A DNA stretch of 64,000 nt from an uncultured Sphingobacteriaceae bacterium (GCA_946887045.1 CAMPKC010000017.1:13379-77378), one strand, 5' to 3'. Positions 44,417-53,619 are shown, numbered from the stretch's first letter. The notes: generated by a model from the sequence alone, not told the origin. Numbers and translations are program-made.

Positions 44417-45103
44417 TTAAGCACGCCTGATAGTGCTAATGGCCTGCACCCATTCATCATGCTTACATACCGGGCAACATTTAGGGGCGCTAACTTCTTC
44501 GGTATGACCACAATAAGCACATGCATATAAACCGGGCTTAGATATTTGCACGTCTTTTTTTTGATAAAGATCAGGGTATAATGGCAACCCGGGCCGCACT
44601 TCACTATCTTCATAAAACAAAAGACTTATCGACCCTGAAGTTTCTATAATAGCATTTCTAACCTGCCCGAGATGTTCCACACTTTTAAGCCTTAGCTCGG
44701 CAAAAAACTCGTCCTGAGAAAGATCTTCTTTATCAAATTCAGCAATTGAAAATTTCCCGTCACGTATCAGATAAATAGGTTTTCCTTCGATTAAATGCTC
44801 AAATGGCAAAAACTTACCACTTAACCAAGTGACTGAACGGTAAAGTCCAACTACAACAGCAAACACTATAATGGCAGGTACAATGCCAACATCTTTATAG
44901 AACATCGGATCGCCGGCTGCAGAGCCCAAACCAATAATAATAACCAGCTCAAAAATAGAAAGTTGCTTTATTCCACGTTTGCCAGATGTACGTAAAGCAA
45001 TAAGAATAAAACAAAACATAATTATTGATCGAAGTAAAACTTCAAGAAGAAACTCTACCGATTCATCACCAAATAATAGATTGTTTAATTCAATGCCTCT
45101 CAT
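44417..45103 (-). CDS. DUF421 (YetF-like) membrane protein with C-terminal zinc ribbon
   Basis: A 228-residue protein. Three membrane helices lie in residues about 18-95, followed by the DUF421 soluble domain (about 100-180; EGKPIYLIRDGKF, DLSQDEFFAELRLK). A C-terminal extension of about 38 residues has two Cys pairs, YACAYCGHTEEVSAPKCCPV and CKHDEW, forming a rubredoxin-like zinc ribbon. DUF421 proteins are of unknown function and are often linked to stress or spore contexts. The extension is unusual. The gene is followed by the LEA-like lipoprotein and preceded by a TPR protein. Confidence 0.85.
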   Translation of the reverse strand: MRGIELNNLLFGDESVEFLLEVLLRSIIMFCFILIALRTSGKRGIKQLSIFELVIIIGLGSAAGDPMFYKDVGIVPAIIVFAVVVGLYRSVTWLSGKFLPFEHLIEGKPIYLIRDGKFSIAEFDKEDLSQDEFFAELRLKSVEHLGQVRNAIIETSGSISLLFYEDSEVRPGLPLYPDLYQKKDVQISKPGLYACAYCGHTEEVSAPKCCPVCKHDEWVQAISTIRRA

Positions 45104-45120
45104 TTTGTATAAATGAACAA

Positions 45121-45591
45121 TTATTGCTCCAATAGGTTCAATCCGCTTTTCGCAATTTCGCTTTTAGGAAACTCTTGCAAGGTTATTTGATAATATTCCC
45201 TCGCCTTTGAATCGTCTCCAAGTTGAGCGTAACACAATGCAATATTAGTTAAAGACATTTCGCGATAGCTCATGGCAGACGAGCTTAATAGTGTAATAAA
45301 TCGATACTTATCTACCCAGTTATTTCTGGTAAAAAAATTATAGCTTCTCTCGAAAAATGGAATGGCCTCTGCAAATTTATCTTTCTTCACGAGTTTCATA
45401 CCTTTATTATGGCTATGAGGAATAAAGGTTCTTAAACTAAAAGAAATGATTAGATAAGACACCAATCCGTAAAAAGGAGGATCAGGGAAACGCAATTGAT
45501 GATACATAAAGATTAGCAGCAGGGCAAAAAGAAATTGAGGGAGCAAAGAAAGCCAGGCTATTTGGCGGACTACAGAAACATTCGAACTCAT
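45121..45591 (-). CDS. Membrane-anchored TPR protein
   Basis: A 156-residue protein with two N-terminal membrane helices (residues about 10-55) and a cytosolic TPR-like region (about 65-156, with FAEAIPFFERSYNFF and LTNIALCYAQLGDDSKAREYY). TPRs mediate protein contacts; the partner is unknown. It precedes DUF421 by 17 bp on the same strand and so probably shares its transcript. Confidence 0.7.
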   Translation of the reverse strand: MSSNVSVVRQIAWLSLLPQFLFALLLIFMYHQLRFPDPPFYGLVSYLIISFSLRTFIPHSHNKGMKLVKKDKFAEAIPFFERSYNFFTRNNWVDKYRFITLLSSSAMSYREMSLTNIALCYAQLGDDSKAREYYQITLQEFPKSEIAKSGLNLLEQ

Positions 45592-45688
45592 TGATTTTTT
45601 TCAACAATAATAGCATTTTCTTTTTTGATGACGAGTAAGCAAGCGCGGATACTAATTTGAATATAAGTTTTACCAGAATAGAAACATA

Positions 45689-45696
45689 GCTAACTT
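45689..45696 (+). promoter_or_regulatory. -7 box before a small hypothetical gene
   Basis: TAACTTTG ends 6 nt before the ATG at 45703, so the mRNA is probably leaderless. Confidence 0.55.
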
Positions 45697-45702
45697 TGCG
45701 AG

Positions 45703-45936
45703 ATGCAAGAACCATTTGACCTGGAATTGGGCGATATTATCTATTCTGTTTTCCCGGAAGAGGAAGAAATGTACACGATCTTTAAAGAAGGTACAGAATA
45801 TATAAAAATTCAGAAAGACACTGATGAGCATTGGTTAAAGCTCGATAACGACACCGAATTACCCCTATTTACTGAAGATGAGGAGGTAAACCGGATAGGG
45901 CGCGCAATTGCAGCTTATAAAGACAATGAGTTATAA
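45703..45936 (+). CDS. Small acidic hypothetical protein
   Basis: A 77-residue protein that I do not recognise. It is strongly acidic (FPEEEEMYTIFKEGTEYI; EDEEVNRIGRAI) with mixed beta strands and a final helix; no signal peptide or membrane segment. The promoter box right upstream supports it as a real gene. Its end overlaps the convergent lipoprotein gene by 6 bp. Confidence 0.65.
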   Translation: MQEPFDLELGDIIYSVFPEEEEMYTIFKEGTEYIKIQKDTDEHWLKLDNDTELPLFTEDEEVNRIGRAIAAYKDNEL

Positions 45937-46881
45937 ATCGGTTGTAAACCTCAATTTTAACGTCAGTTTTACTTTAAATAAAACCGAATTACCTTTATCA
46001 TTATCTGCAACGAAATATAAAATAAAATGGCTTCTTTCGCCTTCCGCCACAGCTACAGATTCTATTTTCATTTTATTAAATGATTTGTCAATCGTTGACA
46101 ATGGAATCGTATTGAAAGAAGTTAAGGAATCTGAGCTGAGCTTTGTTGAGGCTTCACTAATTATTCCGATGTAACTCTCTCCTATTTCGCCATCATCGTA
46201 TGAATTCTGCGTTCGTTCTTCCGAGCATGTGATAAAAAGAATGTCCGCCTTTGATGAGTAGGCCATTCCGGATATTCCCGCATTTGACCTATTTGACACA
46301 AATGGAATGAGTTTAAAGTCGATACCATGCTGATTGGGCCAAAATTCTGAAGAGGTTATAATTAAATAATTCTGGGTGTCGCTCATATTTCGCCGATGCC
46401 CCAATACATAAAGATTCTTTACTTTGGCAAAAGCTTCAATATTTAATTGTTCAACGTCAGCTCTTAATCTTGTATAAAACATATTAAGGCTGATTTTTGT
46501 GGTGGTATTAGTATTTAAATCGACTTTGACCAAGCTATCGCGATAAGGAGATATTGAGCCTGAACCTAGTAATATCAAACTATTTTCAATTAATTCGGAC
46601 GACTCAATGTCAGGTTTTATGACCTTGGAGACACGATCACTTTCTGAGCCCGAAACTGGTAATGTATCTAAATAATTAAAGGCCGTATCCAGAATAAGTA
46701 TTCCCCGGGCATCGTCTCCCATCAGATACAACTTGTTTTTGTAAAAACTTAAAGTTGAACCGGAAGGATATTCTATAGACCTGATTTTCAGTAACGATGC
46801 TTCAATTTTCTTTTTCTCTGCATTTTGATCACAAGAGTCAAGCGACATGAAAACAATTAAGGCACACAGTAAAAGCTTCAT
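45931..46881 (-). CDS. Lipoprotein with propeller-like repeats (DUF6929-like)
   Basis: A 316-residue lipoprotein with the signal MKLLLCALIVFMSLDSCDQ (Cys17). The mature part has repeated beta motifs of the kind found in propellers (TLSFYKNKLYLMGDDARGIL, NSLILLGSGS, KNLYVLGHRR) and resembles the DUF6929 family, although I cannot confirm this without a search. Substrate and function are unknown. Stand-alone gene, convergent with the small acidic gene. Confidence 0.65.
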   Translation of the reverse strand: MKLLLCALIVFMSLDSCDQNAEKKKIEASLLKIRSIEYPSGSTLSFYKNKLYLMGDDARGILILDTAFNYLDTLPVSGSESDRVSKVIKPDIESSELIENSLILLGSGSISPYRDSLVKVDLNTNTTTKISLNMFYTRLRADVEQLNIEAFAKVKNLYVLGHRRNMSDTQNYLIITSSEFWPNQHGIDFKLIPFVSNRSNAGISGMAYSSKADILFITCSEERTQNSYDDGEIGESYIGIISEASTKLSSDSLTSFNTIPLSTIDKSFNKMKIESVAVAEGERSHFILYFVADNDKGNSVLFKVKLTLKLRFTTDL

Positions 46882-46921
46882 GTCCGTTTTGATACCTTAA
46901 GCAAAAGAAAAACACAGTCTT

Positions 46922-47416
46922 TTATAAATCTATTTCGCCGTGTTCACCACGCAAATTGCGTTCGCCGGTTAAGGCAGAGCCTAGTATTCCCATAAAACGC
47001 ACCATGGTGTTAGAATGACTGTCCCAGTATTCGGCATGTTTCGGACGTATTTTCAACAATGCAAGTTTAGGATCATTTAAACCTTCAGGGAAAAATGTTT
47101 TAACCATCGAATTAAATAACTCTTTCATTTTTTGTGGATCCGTTACCAGCCAGGCAGTGCCATTGATACTCACGTAAGTGCTTTTGTCATCGTTGCTGTA
47201 GCAAAGAGCGACTGTCTGATTACTTTCCAGCTCATTCACTTTTTGCGAATACTCATTAGTGAAAAACCAGATATTTCCCTCTTCATCAATATCAGAGGTA
47301 GCCATAGGCCGACAATGAATCTGCGTATCGGTTAAGGTACAAAGCATAACTATATCACCGTTACTAATCAAACTTTTTAGCTTTTCCAGACCAGCGTGCT
47401 GAGGAGTAGTTTCCAT
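46922..47416 (-). CDS. Pyridoxamine 5'-phosphate oxidase-like (general stress protein 26)
   Basis: A 164-residue FMN-binding split-barrel protein of the general stress protein 26 type. It has VMLCTLTDTQIHCRPMATSD near the start, GNIWFFTNEYSQKVNEL in the middle and a C-terminal segment AEYWDSHSNTMVRF. These proteins bind flavin and relate to oxidative stress; no true pyridoxamine oxidase activity is implied. It lies 59 bp after the glycosylase start on the same strand. Confidence 0.85.
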   Translation of the reverse strand: METTPQHAGLEKLKSLISNGDIVMLCTLTDTQIHCRPMATSDIDEEGNIWFFTNEYSQKVNELESNQTVALCYSNDDKSTYVSINGTAWLVTDPQKMKELFNSMVKTFFPEGLNDPKLALLKIRPKHAEYWDSHSNTMVRFMGILGSALTGERNLRGEHGEIDL

Positions 47417-47475
47417 AATTAATGTTTCTAATTGAACAGAGTGATGGAGTTATGGTTTGCAAATAATATGCTGAA

Positions 47476-48072
47476 TTAAGATCTGCTTACATATTTATTG
47501 CCTTTGATGTAAAAGCGCCAAGGAATGCTTTTATAAGGCTCTTCAATATTTAAACCTATCCTGGGACAAGAAATTATAGATTCGGCGGGTATTTGCAGAC
47601 CTTTTTCTTCAATCCATATCTGGTCACCCACTAGCGAAACCCCGTTATACGTTTTCTTTAAACCCAAGGCTTTTGCCAAAGCACCCGGCCCTTTGCACAA
47701 ACGCCGATCATCATCGTCAAAACCTCTTCGCAGGCGCATCGTCTCCAATCCAACTGTCGGCTCCATGGCTCTGATCAGTATTGCATGAGAGTCTCCTTCT
47801 CTGCCGGTTACGATGTTTAGCATGTCGTGGATTCCATAACAGATATACATATACACTACACCACCTTCCGAATACATTATTTCGTTTCGCTGGGTGCGCC
47901 TGTGATTGTATGCGTGCGAACCCATATCTTCCGGCCCGCGATAAGCTTCAGTTTCGACAATGACACCTCCGGTGAGTTCGCCCTCTATAAAAGTAAAAAG
48001 ATGTTTTCCCAGTAGTTTTTCTGAAAGTAAAACAACATCATTGTTCTGATAAAATGTTATTGGAAGTTTCAT
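47476..48072 (-). CDS. 3-methyladenine DNA glycosylase (AAG/MPG family)
   Basis: A 198-residue base-excision repair enzyme that removes alkylated purines. The catalytic block VIVETEAYRGPEDMGSHAYN (Glu in ETEAY) and the base-flipping tyrosine region VVYMYICYGIHDMLNIV are clear, as is KGPGALAKALG for DNA contacts. I chose the ATG at 48072 (MKLPITFYQNN). It is compatible with the standard length. The PNPOx-like gene follows on the same strand. Confidence 0.93.
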   Translation of the reverse strand: MKLPITFYQNNDVVLLSEKLLGKHLFTFIEGELTGGVIVETEAYRGPEDMGSHAYNHRRTQRNEIMYSEGGVVYMYICYGIHDMLNIVTGREGDSHAILIRAMEPTVGLETMRLRRGFDDDDRRLCKGPGALAKALGLKKTYNGVSLVGDQIWIEEKGLQIPAESIISCPRIGLNIEEPYKSIPWRFYIKGNKYVSRS

Positions 48073-48208
48073 GATTCGGATCAATAACAAAATTTATCCT
48101 CTTCTGTTGATTTGTTTAGTAATTTCGAATAAATCAGCCGTAAGACTACGTTGTAATATTAGAAATCTATGGTAATTTAGAATCCTCTGTTTCGTTGAAC
48201 ATTTAAGT

Positions 48209-50260
48209 ATGAGATATAAATATTTATTAGCGTCGGCCTTAAGCATCGGATGCTTGAGTATTAACCAATTTCCTTCCCTTGCGCAGGAAAAAGCAAAAGA
48301 TAAACCATTTAAAGTAACAGCAGAATCTTTTGCCGATCTGCAAGTTCTGCGCTACCAGGTTCCAGGGTTTGATGGACTAAGCCTGCAGCAAAAAAAATTG
48401 GCTTACTATTTATCAGAGGCAGCTTTATCCGGTCGGGACATAATTTATGATCAAAGCGGAAAATACAATCTGCTGGTACGTAAAACGATAGAAAATATCT
48501 ACAGCACCTACAAAGGCGACAGAAGCTCGGAAGACTGGAATAAGTTTAAAACTTATGCGGGACGTTTTTGGTTCAGTAACGGCAGCCATCATCATTACGG
48601 AAATGAGAAGTTCATTCCTGAGCATTCGTACGCTTATTTTTCTAAACTGGTACTTAATTCTAATTTAAAGGGATTTCCCTTAAATAAGTCCGAGACTATT
48701 GCTGCCTTTCTTTTAAGGATTAAACCTATTGTTTTCGATCCAAAGTTTCAACCCAAATTGGTTGATCTGTCGCCAAACACTGATAATGTGGTTGCATCAT
48801 CAAATAACTTTTATGAGGGTGTTACGCAAAAGGAGGTTGAAAATTATTACGCACAGTTTGACACCAAAGGCAATGCGCCATCATGGGGATTAAACACCAA
48901 GGTGCTTAAACAAAATGGAAAAGTGATTGAAAAAACCTGGAAGGTTGGCGGAATGTACAGTGCGGCTATAGAAAAAATAGTTTTTTGGCTGGAGAAAGCA
49001 ATTCCATTTGCCGAGAATGACAAACAGAAAGATGCCTTACAGAAACTTGTTAAGTATTACCGTTCGGGTAATTTAAAGGATTTTGATGAATATAACATCG
49101 CCTGGGTAAGTGATACAGCTTCCCGCATTGACGTGATTAACGGGTTTATCGAAGTGTATAAAGACGCTATAGGTAAAAAAGGAAGTTTTGAAAGTGTGGT
49201 CTCATTAAAAGATCTGGAGGCTACAAAGAGAATTAAAGCCATTGCAGACAAGGCGCAATGGTTTGAAGATAATTCTCCTTTAATGCCCGAACATAAAAAG
49301 AAGACGGTAAAAGGAATTACCGCAAAAGCCATTACAGTAATCATGGAATCGGGAGATGCAGCTCCTTCTACCCCTATCGGGATTAATCTTCCGAATGCCG
49401 ACTGGATTCGCAAAGAACATGGGTCAAAGTCTGTTTCATTAAGCAATATTGTTCATGCATATAATTTGAGCAGTGCGAACAGCGGTGTTCTGGATGAGTT
49501 CGCACTAGATTCCAGCGTCATCAATCGGATACGTAAGTATGGCAGTTTGTCTTCGGACCTTCATACAGATATGCACGAATGTATAGGACACGCGTCGGGA
49601 CAAATTAATCCGGGAGTAGAAAATACCGACAAAACTCTAAAAAACTATGCATCCACATTAGAAGAGGCTCGTGCCGATTTAGTGGCGCTGTATTTTATAA
49701 TGGACCCTAAGCTGATAGAAATTGGTGTAATGCCTTCACTCGAAGTTGGCAAAGCAGAATACGACAGTTACATTATGAATGGTTTAATTACGCAGCTAAC
49801 ACGACTAAAACCTGGTGATAATTTGGAACAAGCACATATGCGTAACCGGCAGTTAAATTCATTATGGGTTTATGAAAAAGGCAAAGCCGATAAGGTCCTT
49901 GAATATGTTAAGAAAAACGGTAAAACCTACACAAAAATCAACGATTACAATAAGCTGCGTTTCTTATTCGGACAATTACTTAGGGAAATACAACGCATAA
50001 AATCTGAGGGTGACTACGAAGCAGGAAAAAGTCTGGTTGAAAATTTCGGTGTAAAAGTTGATCAAAACTTATTAAAAGAGGTATTAGCGCGATATTCTAA
50101 GCTAAATGTAAAACCTTATAAGGGATTTATACAGCCTAAGCTTGTTCCGGTTATGAACGGAACAGAAATTACCGATGTGCATGTAACTTATCCTAACTCA
50201 TTTTATGACCAAATGATAGAATATGGAAAAAAGTATTCCTTTTTACCGGTAATGAATTAA
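48209..50260 (+). CDS. Dipeptidyl-peptidase 3 (M49)
   Basis: A 683-residue zinc exopeptidase that removes dipeptides from peptide N-termini. A signal peptide (ends SLAQE, residue about 27) predicts export. The zinc site is H456-E457-C-I-G-H461 (HECIGH) and the third ligand lies in EEARAD (485-490, Glu486 region), the two hallmark motifs of family M49. Export is common for Bacteroidota members. It is monocistronic with a hairpin after its stop codon. Confidence 0.93.
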   Translation: MRYKYLLASALSIGCLSINQFPSLAQEKAKDKPFKVTAESFADLQVLRYQVPGFDGLSLQQKKLAYYLSEAALSGRDIIYDQSGKYNLLVRKTIENIYSTYKGDRSSEDWNKFKTYAGRFWFSNGSHHHYGNEKFIPEHSYAYFSKLVLNSNLKGFPLNKSETIAAFLLRIKPIVFDPKFQPKLVDLSPNTDNVVASSNNFYEGVTQKEVENYYAQFDTKGNAPSWGLNTKVLKQNGKVIEKTWKVGGMYSAAIEKIVFWLEKAIPFAENDKQKDALQKLVKYYRSGNLKDFDEYNIAWVSDTASRIDVINGFIEVYKDAIGKKGSFESVVSLKDLEATKRIKAIADKAQWFEDNSPLMPEHKKKTVKGITAKAITVIMESGDAAPSTPIGINLPNADWIRKEHGSKSVSLSNIVHAYNLSSANSGVLDEFALDSSVINRIRKYGSLSSDLHTDMHECIGHASGQINPGVENTDKTLKNYASTLEEARADLVALYFIMDPKLIEIGVMPSLEVGKAEYDSYIMNGLITQLTRLKPGDNLEQAHMRNRQLNSLWVYEKGKADKVLEYVKKNGKTYTKINDYNKLRFLFGQLLREIQRIKSEGDYEAGKSLVENFGVKVDQNLLKEVLARYSKLNVKPYKGFIQPKLVPVMNGTEITDVHVTYPNSFYDQMIEYGKKYSFLPVMN

Positions 50261-50273
50261 AAAAGCATTAGTA

Positions 50274-50297
50274 GAAGTGGCGAGTCCAGCCACTTTC
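50274..50297 (+). terminator. Hairpin after the dipeptidyl-peptidase gene
   Basis: GAAGTGGC (50274-50281) pairs with GCCACTTTC (50289-50297), with one bulged T and a 7-nt loop, 14 bp after the stop. A second 8-bp hairpin (AAAAGCAG/CTGCTTTT) lies at 50342-50375. Confidence 0.5.
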
Positions 50298-50457
50298 TAT
50301 TAATCTTTAGAGCACAAAACAGCATTTTTAAGATCTCTTAGAAAAGCAGATTTATGAATCTCGCTAACTGCTTTTGTCAACGTGGTTTTGAGGACTACCC
50401 CTCCGGAAACTTTTAAATATGAATATTTACTTTTTAGAAATTATAAATCTATACATC

Positions 50458-51210
50458 ATGCGCCCATTTTTAAGTTTAATTTATTTAGCCATTTTATTTA
50501 CAACTCTGCAATCCTGCTCGGTAGTGAGACACCAAAAACCGCTGCAAGTATTACTGATAACCGGTGGCTGCTGCCATAATTACCCATTTCAAACACAAAA
50601 ATTGCAGGAGGGGCTTGCCAAGTTTACAGAAGCAAAATGGACTGTAATTAACGAAGGTGGTACAGGTACAGATGCAATGATAAGCTTATATGATAATAAA
50701 AATTGGGCTCAGGGCTATGATGTTGTAGTTCATAACGAATGTTTTGCCGACACTAAATCTACTGAATATATCAAGAAGATTACTGAGGCGCATCATGCGG
50801 GGATTCCGGCTGCGGTTATTCATTGCGCCATGCATTCATACAGACAAGCCACTATTGACGACTGGCGCGAATTTTTAGGTGTAAGTAGTAATCACCATGA
50901 TCATCAGAGTAATTATCCTGTAAAGAAGACAGAGAATGATCATTCAATACTTAAAGACATGCCTGATAATTGGAGCACTCCTATGGATGAGCTGTATATT
51001 ATAGATAAAATCTGGCCAAACACAACTGTACTGGCCACTTCTGTAAGTGAGCGCGATGGAAAAACTCACCCGGTAATATGGACGAATACATATGGCAATG
51101 CCAAAGTTTTTGGAACGTCATTCGGCCATTCGGACAGTACTTTTGCCAATACAGCATTTATAAAAACAGTTTCGAGAGGCATTCTCTGGGCAGCCGGGAG
51201 ATTGAAATAG
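50458..51210 (+). CDS. ThuA-domain lipoprotein
   Basis: A 250-residue lipoprotein (signal ending LQSC, Cys19) with a ThuA / trehalose-utilisation class I glutamine-amidotransferase-like domain: VLLITGGCCHNYPFQ at the start, DVVVHNECFAD, PAAVIHCAMHSYR and a C-terminal GNAKVFGTSFGHSDSTF. These proteins are common in carbohydrate loci, probably binding or modifying sugars; substrate unknown. I chose the ATG at 50458; the upstream ATG at 50419 would spoil the signal. Confidence 0.88.
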   Translation: MRPFLSLIYLAILFTTLQSCSVVRHQKPLQVLLITGGCCHNYPFQTQKLQEGLAKFTEAKWTVINEGGTGTDAMISLYDNKNWAQGYDVVVHNECFADTKSTEYIKKITEAHHAGIPAAVIHCAMHSYRQATIDDWREFLGVSSNHHDHQSNYPVKKTENDHSILKDMPDNWSTPMDELYIIDKIWPNTTVLATSVSERDGKTHPVIWTNTYGNAKVFGTSFGHSDSTFANTAFIKTVSRGILWAAGRLK

Positions 51211-51256
51211 CAAACTCGTGGAAGACATTAAAGCTAATGAATTCCTATTGGATTAA

Positions 51257-51568
51257 TTAAAGGTCGTCTTTTTCGTAGCCGCCCATACAATCAAGACACG
51301 CATTAGCAAAATGATTGTAATCATCGTAGGCGGCCCCTGGCTTGCCATATAAGGTAATGATCTTATCAATCCGAATAGATTCAGCAGAATCTAACATTAT
51401 AAAAACACCTTTGCCGTCTATTTCCTCCATTTTAACCACTTTGCCATTAGCGGAGCTAATGGCATCTTCGCTATTGAAATAGAAAATAGTGCCTGTGGTC
51501 TTTTTGGCCAACTCCTCCTCAATCACTTCTCTATAAACCCACTGGACCGGTAGATATGACTGCTCCAT
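51257..51568 (-). CDS. Small conserved-looking hypothetical protein with CxxC
   Basis: A 103-residue cytosolic protein that I do not recognise. It is beta-rich with VVKMEEIDGKGVFIMLDSAE in the middle and ends with a Cys pair in NACLDCMGGYEKDDL, which could bind metal or form a disulfide. It converges with the ThuA gene at a distance of 46 bp. The gene-free stretch begins right upstream of it. Confidence 0.6.
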   Translation of the reverse strand: MEQSYLPVQWVYREVIEEELAKKTTGTIFYFNSEDAISSANGKVVKMEEIDGKGVFIMLDSAESIRIDKIITLYGKPGAAYDDYNHFANACLDCMGGYEKDDL

Positions 51569-52276
51569 ATTCTTTTATCTTTATTTCTATTAACATCGTT
51601 AAAGCTTAAATTGTGTCGAGTTCAAAAGTTTTTAGCGTTCAATACTCATAGCTAATAATATTGACAGAAAACAAGGGATCAGCCCCCAAGAGTTGTGGCA
51701 CCTTTTACTCGAACCGAGCTCCTTTTTGTTAACACCCTTTCAGAAACTTTTCTTCTAGTGCCTAAAAGCAAAGAAGCAAAAATGCTCAGAATAGCGCTCT
51801 ACATCAACACCTGTCTTTGTACAACAGGGCAAAAATCTTTTTTCTATAAATTTTCCGAAGAGCTCGCGAACAAGCTCCTTTTTTAGTGCTGCGGGAAAGA
51901 CATCATAACACCGCATTACACTGTTTTCAGGAGACAATTATTCATCCGATAAAAACCAGCATTTAGAAGCCCCCTTCTTCGGGGCTTGTTGGAGACTGCT
52001 TCGGGGATCTTACGTTCGCCAACGTAGGATGATCGAACAAGTCTCGAACAAGGTACGAACTTGAGTGCCACATGAGCAATCAAAACAAAGCTTAATCACC
52101 TCTACCCTCATCAGCTGGGGGACAGCATTGCCTTATACGTTAATCTCTTCAAGGTAGATATGAGTAGATCTTATGGCCAGCGATTTTGGAATAAGCAGAG
52201 ACTCATCTGGATTTGCCAAATAAAGAAGGAGGCCCTGTAGCCCAGTTTTTTTTAAACTCCAAAAAAACATCCTCAC
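51569..52276. other. Gene-free stretch with strong secondary structure
   Basis: No convincing gene is seen on either strand; two short overlapping frames at 51695-51937 are weak. It contains AAGCCCC/GGGGCTT (about 51966-51988), a 10-bp stem ATCTTACGTT/AACGTAGGAT (about 52007-52030, one G-T pair) enclosed by GAGACT/AGTCTC, and AAG-rich TTCG-containing pieces. The minus strand reads like fragments of translated repeats seen near RNA genes in related genomes. It could be a decayed element or a structured RNA. Confidence 0.45.
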
Positions 52277-52310
52277 AAAAAAAGGGAACCCGACTGAGTT
52301 CCCTTTTTTT
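52277..52310. terminator. Terminator of the thrS-infC-rpmI-rplT operon
   Basis: Arms 52277-52289 and 52298-52310 pair over 13 bp (GGGAAC/GTTCCC core with A/T ends) around an 8-nt loop. The minus strand gives a T tract directly after the stem, 20 bp after rplT. Confidence 0.85.
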
Positions 52311-52329
52311 ATTATTGAATTAAAGAGGC

Positions 52330-52674
52330 TTATTTTACCGCTTCAATTATAGCTTTGAAAGCTTCTGGCTCATTCATTGCAAGATCAGCTAAAACTTTAC
52401 GGTTTAAACCGATTCCACTTTTAGTTAATTTACCCATGAATTGTGAGTAAGATAACCCGTGGTGACGAGCACCTGCATTGATACGTTGAATCCACAAAGC
52501 TCTGAATTCTCTCTTTTTAGCTTTACGATCGCGGTAGGCATATTGCAAACCTTTTTCAACCGTGTTTTTAGCAATAGTATAAACTTTGCTTCTTGATCCG
52601 TAATAGCCTCTGGCTAATTTTAAGATCTTTTTTCTTCTTCTTCTTGACGCTACTGCGTTAACCGAACGTGGCAT
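52330..52674 (-). CDS. rplT: 50S ribosomal protein L20
   Basis: A 114-residue ribosomal protein with the basic start [20 protein letters not shown] and the globular end of L20 ([20 protein letters not shown]). Binds 23S rRNA and is essential for assembly; in many bacteria it represses its own operon. It is last in the operon, 75 bp after rpmI. Confidence 0.97.
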   Translation of the reverse strand: MPRSVNAVASRRRRKKILKLARGYYGSRSKVYTIAKNTVEKGLQYAYRDRKAKKREFRALWIQRINAGARHHGLSYSQFMGKLTKSGIGLNRKVLADLAMNEPEAFKAIIEAVK

Positions 52675-52749
52675 GTTGTTTTGATTTTTGACTGGCGGCG
52701 TTCCATTTAAGGAAACTTAATACCGGAAGCCTGGTTAAATTAATTTAAA

Positions 52750-52950
52750 TTACTTACCGATGCAAAGCATACGTTTTACGTTACCCATATCAGCATCTGA
52801 AACCAGACTAGACTGACTTAAGTTACGCTTACGTTTAGTCGACATCTTTGTCAAGATGTGACTCATGTAGGCATTGTTTCTTTTGATTTTACCTGTTCCA
52901 GTAAGCTTGAAGCGCTTTTTAGCACTGGAATTGGTTTTCATTTTTGGCAT
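52750..52950 (-). CDS. rpmI: 50S ribosomal protein L35
   Basis: A 66-residue basic ribosomal protein with the family start [20 protein letters not shown] and [15 protein letters not shown]. Length is usual. Second ribosomal gene in the operon; 90 bp after infC. Confidence 0.97.
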   Translation of the reverse strand: MPKMKTNSSAKKRFKLTGTGKIKRNNAYMSHILTKMSTKRKRNLSQSSLVSDADMGNVKRMLCIGK

Positions 52951-53040
52951 GATCCTATTTATTTACGATTTATTGAATTAAAATTTATGTTTCATGCTCC
53001 TAATTATCTGCGCATCAGCACATTTAATCATTTGCACGTA

Positions 53041-53619
53041 TTATTTTTTTCCTGCTTTCGGAGCTACAACCAAGAACATCCGCTTACCTTCCAATTTAGG
53101 TAGCTGTTCTACTTTTCCAACTTCCTCTAAAGCCTGTGCAAACTTCAAAAGTAAAATCTCACCTTGTTCTTTATAAACAATGGCTCTACCCTTGAAATGG
53201 ACGTATGCCCTAACTTTTTCACCATTTTCTAAAAAGCTGATCGCATGTTTTAGCTTGAACTGAAAATCGTGATCGTTAGTATTCGGTCCGAAACGAATCT
53301 CTTTTATTACAGTCTGTTTAGCATTTGATTTAATCTCTTTAAGCTTTTTCTTTTGCTCATAGATAAATTTATTATAATCAACTACTTTACAAACCGGAGG
53401 CACGGCATTTGGAGATATTTCAACTAAATCCAACTCCTGCTCTTCGGCGATAGCTAAAGCATCTCGCAAGGACATTACACCCTGTTCAACATTATCTCCT
53501 ACAAGGCGTATCTGCTGAGCTGTAATTAATTCATTAATCCTATGCTCTGCCTCTTTCTTTTTAAAGGGAGGTCTTGGGCCGCGGGGCCCTTTGTTAAAAC
53601 CCGGTCTTCCTAATGCCAA
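53041..53619 (-). CDS. infC: Translation initiation factor IF-3 (TTG start)
   Basis: A 192-residue initiation factor. The N-domain includes HRINELITAQQIRLVGDN and VDYNKFIYEQKKK; the C-domain VKEIRFGPNTNDHDFQFK-like VIKEIRFGPNTNDHDFQFK and the end of the factor are clear. The only plausible start is TTG at 53619 (MALGRPGFNKG); upstream codons to the stop at 53641 contain no ATG. Non-AUG starts in infC allow IF-3 to repress its own translation, as AUU does in E. coli. It begins 13 bp after thrS. Confidence 0.95.
   Translation of the reverse strand: MALGRPGFNKGPRGPRPPFKKKEAEHRINELITAQQIRLVGDNVEQGVMSLRDALAIAEEQELDLVEISPNAVPPVCKVVDYNKFIYEQKKKLKEIKSNAKQTVIKEIRFGPNTNDHDFQFKLKHAISFLENGEKVRAYVHFKGRAIVYKEQGEILLLKFAQALEEVGKVEQLPKLEGKRMFLVVAPKAGKK

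Noticed and set aside
44359..44613. 85-residue N-terminal extension of the LEA-like lipoprotein
   Set aside because: It overlaps the DUF421 gene, and the lipoprotein signal begins at the ATG at 44358.
51695..51937. Two short overlapping frames (plus and minus) in the gene-free stretch
   Set aside because: No family resemblance, no start signal and no conserved-looking composition; kept as part of the gap entry instead.
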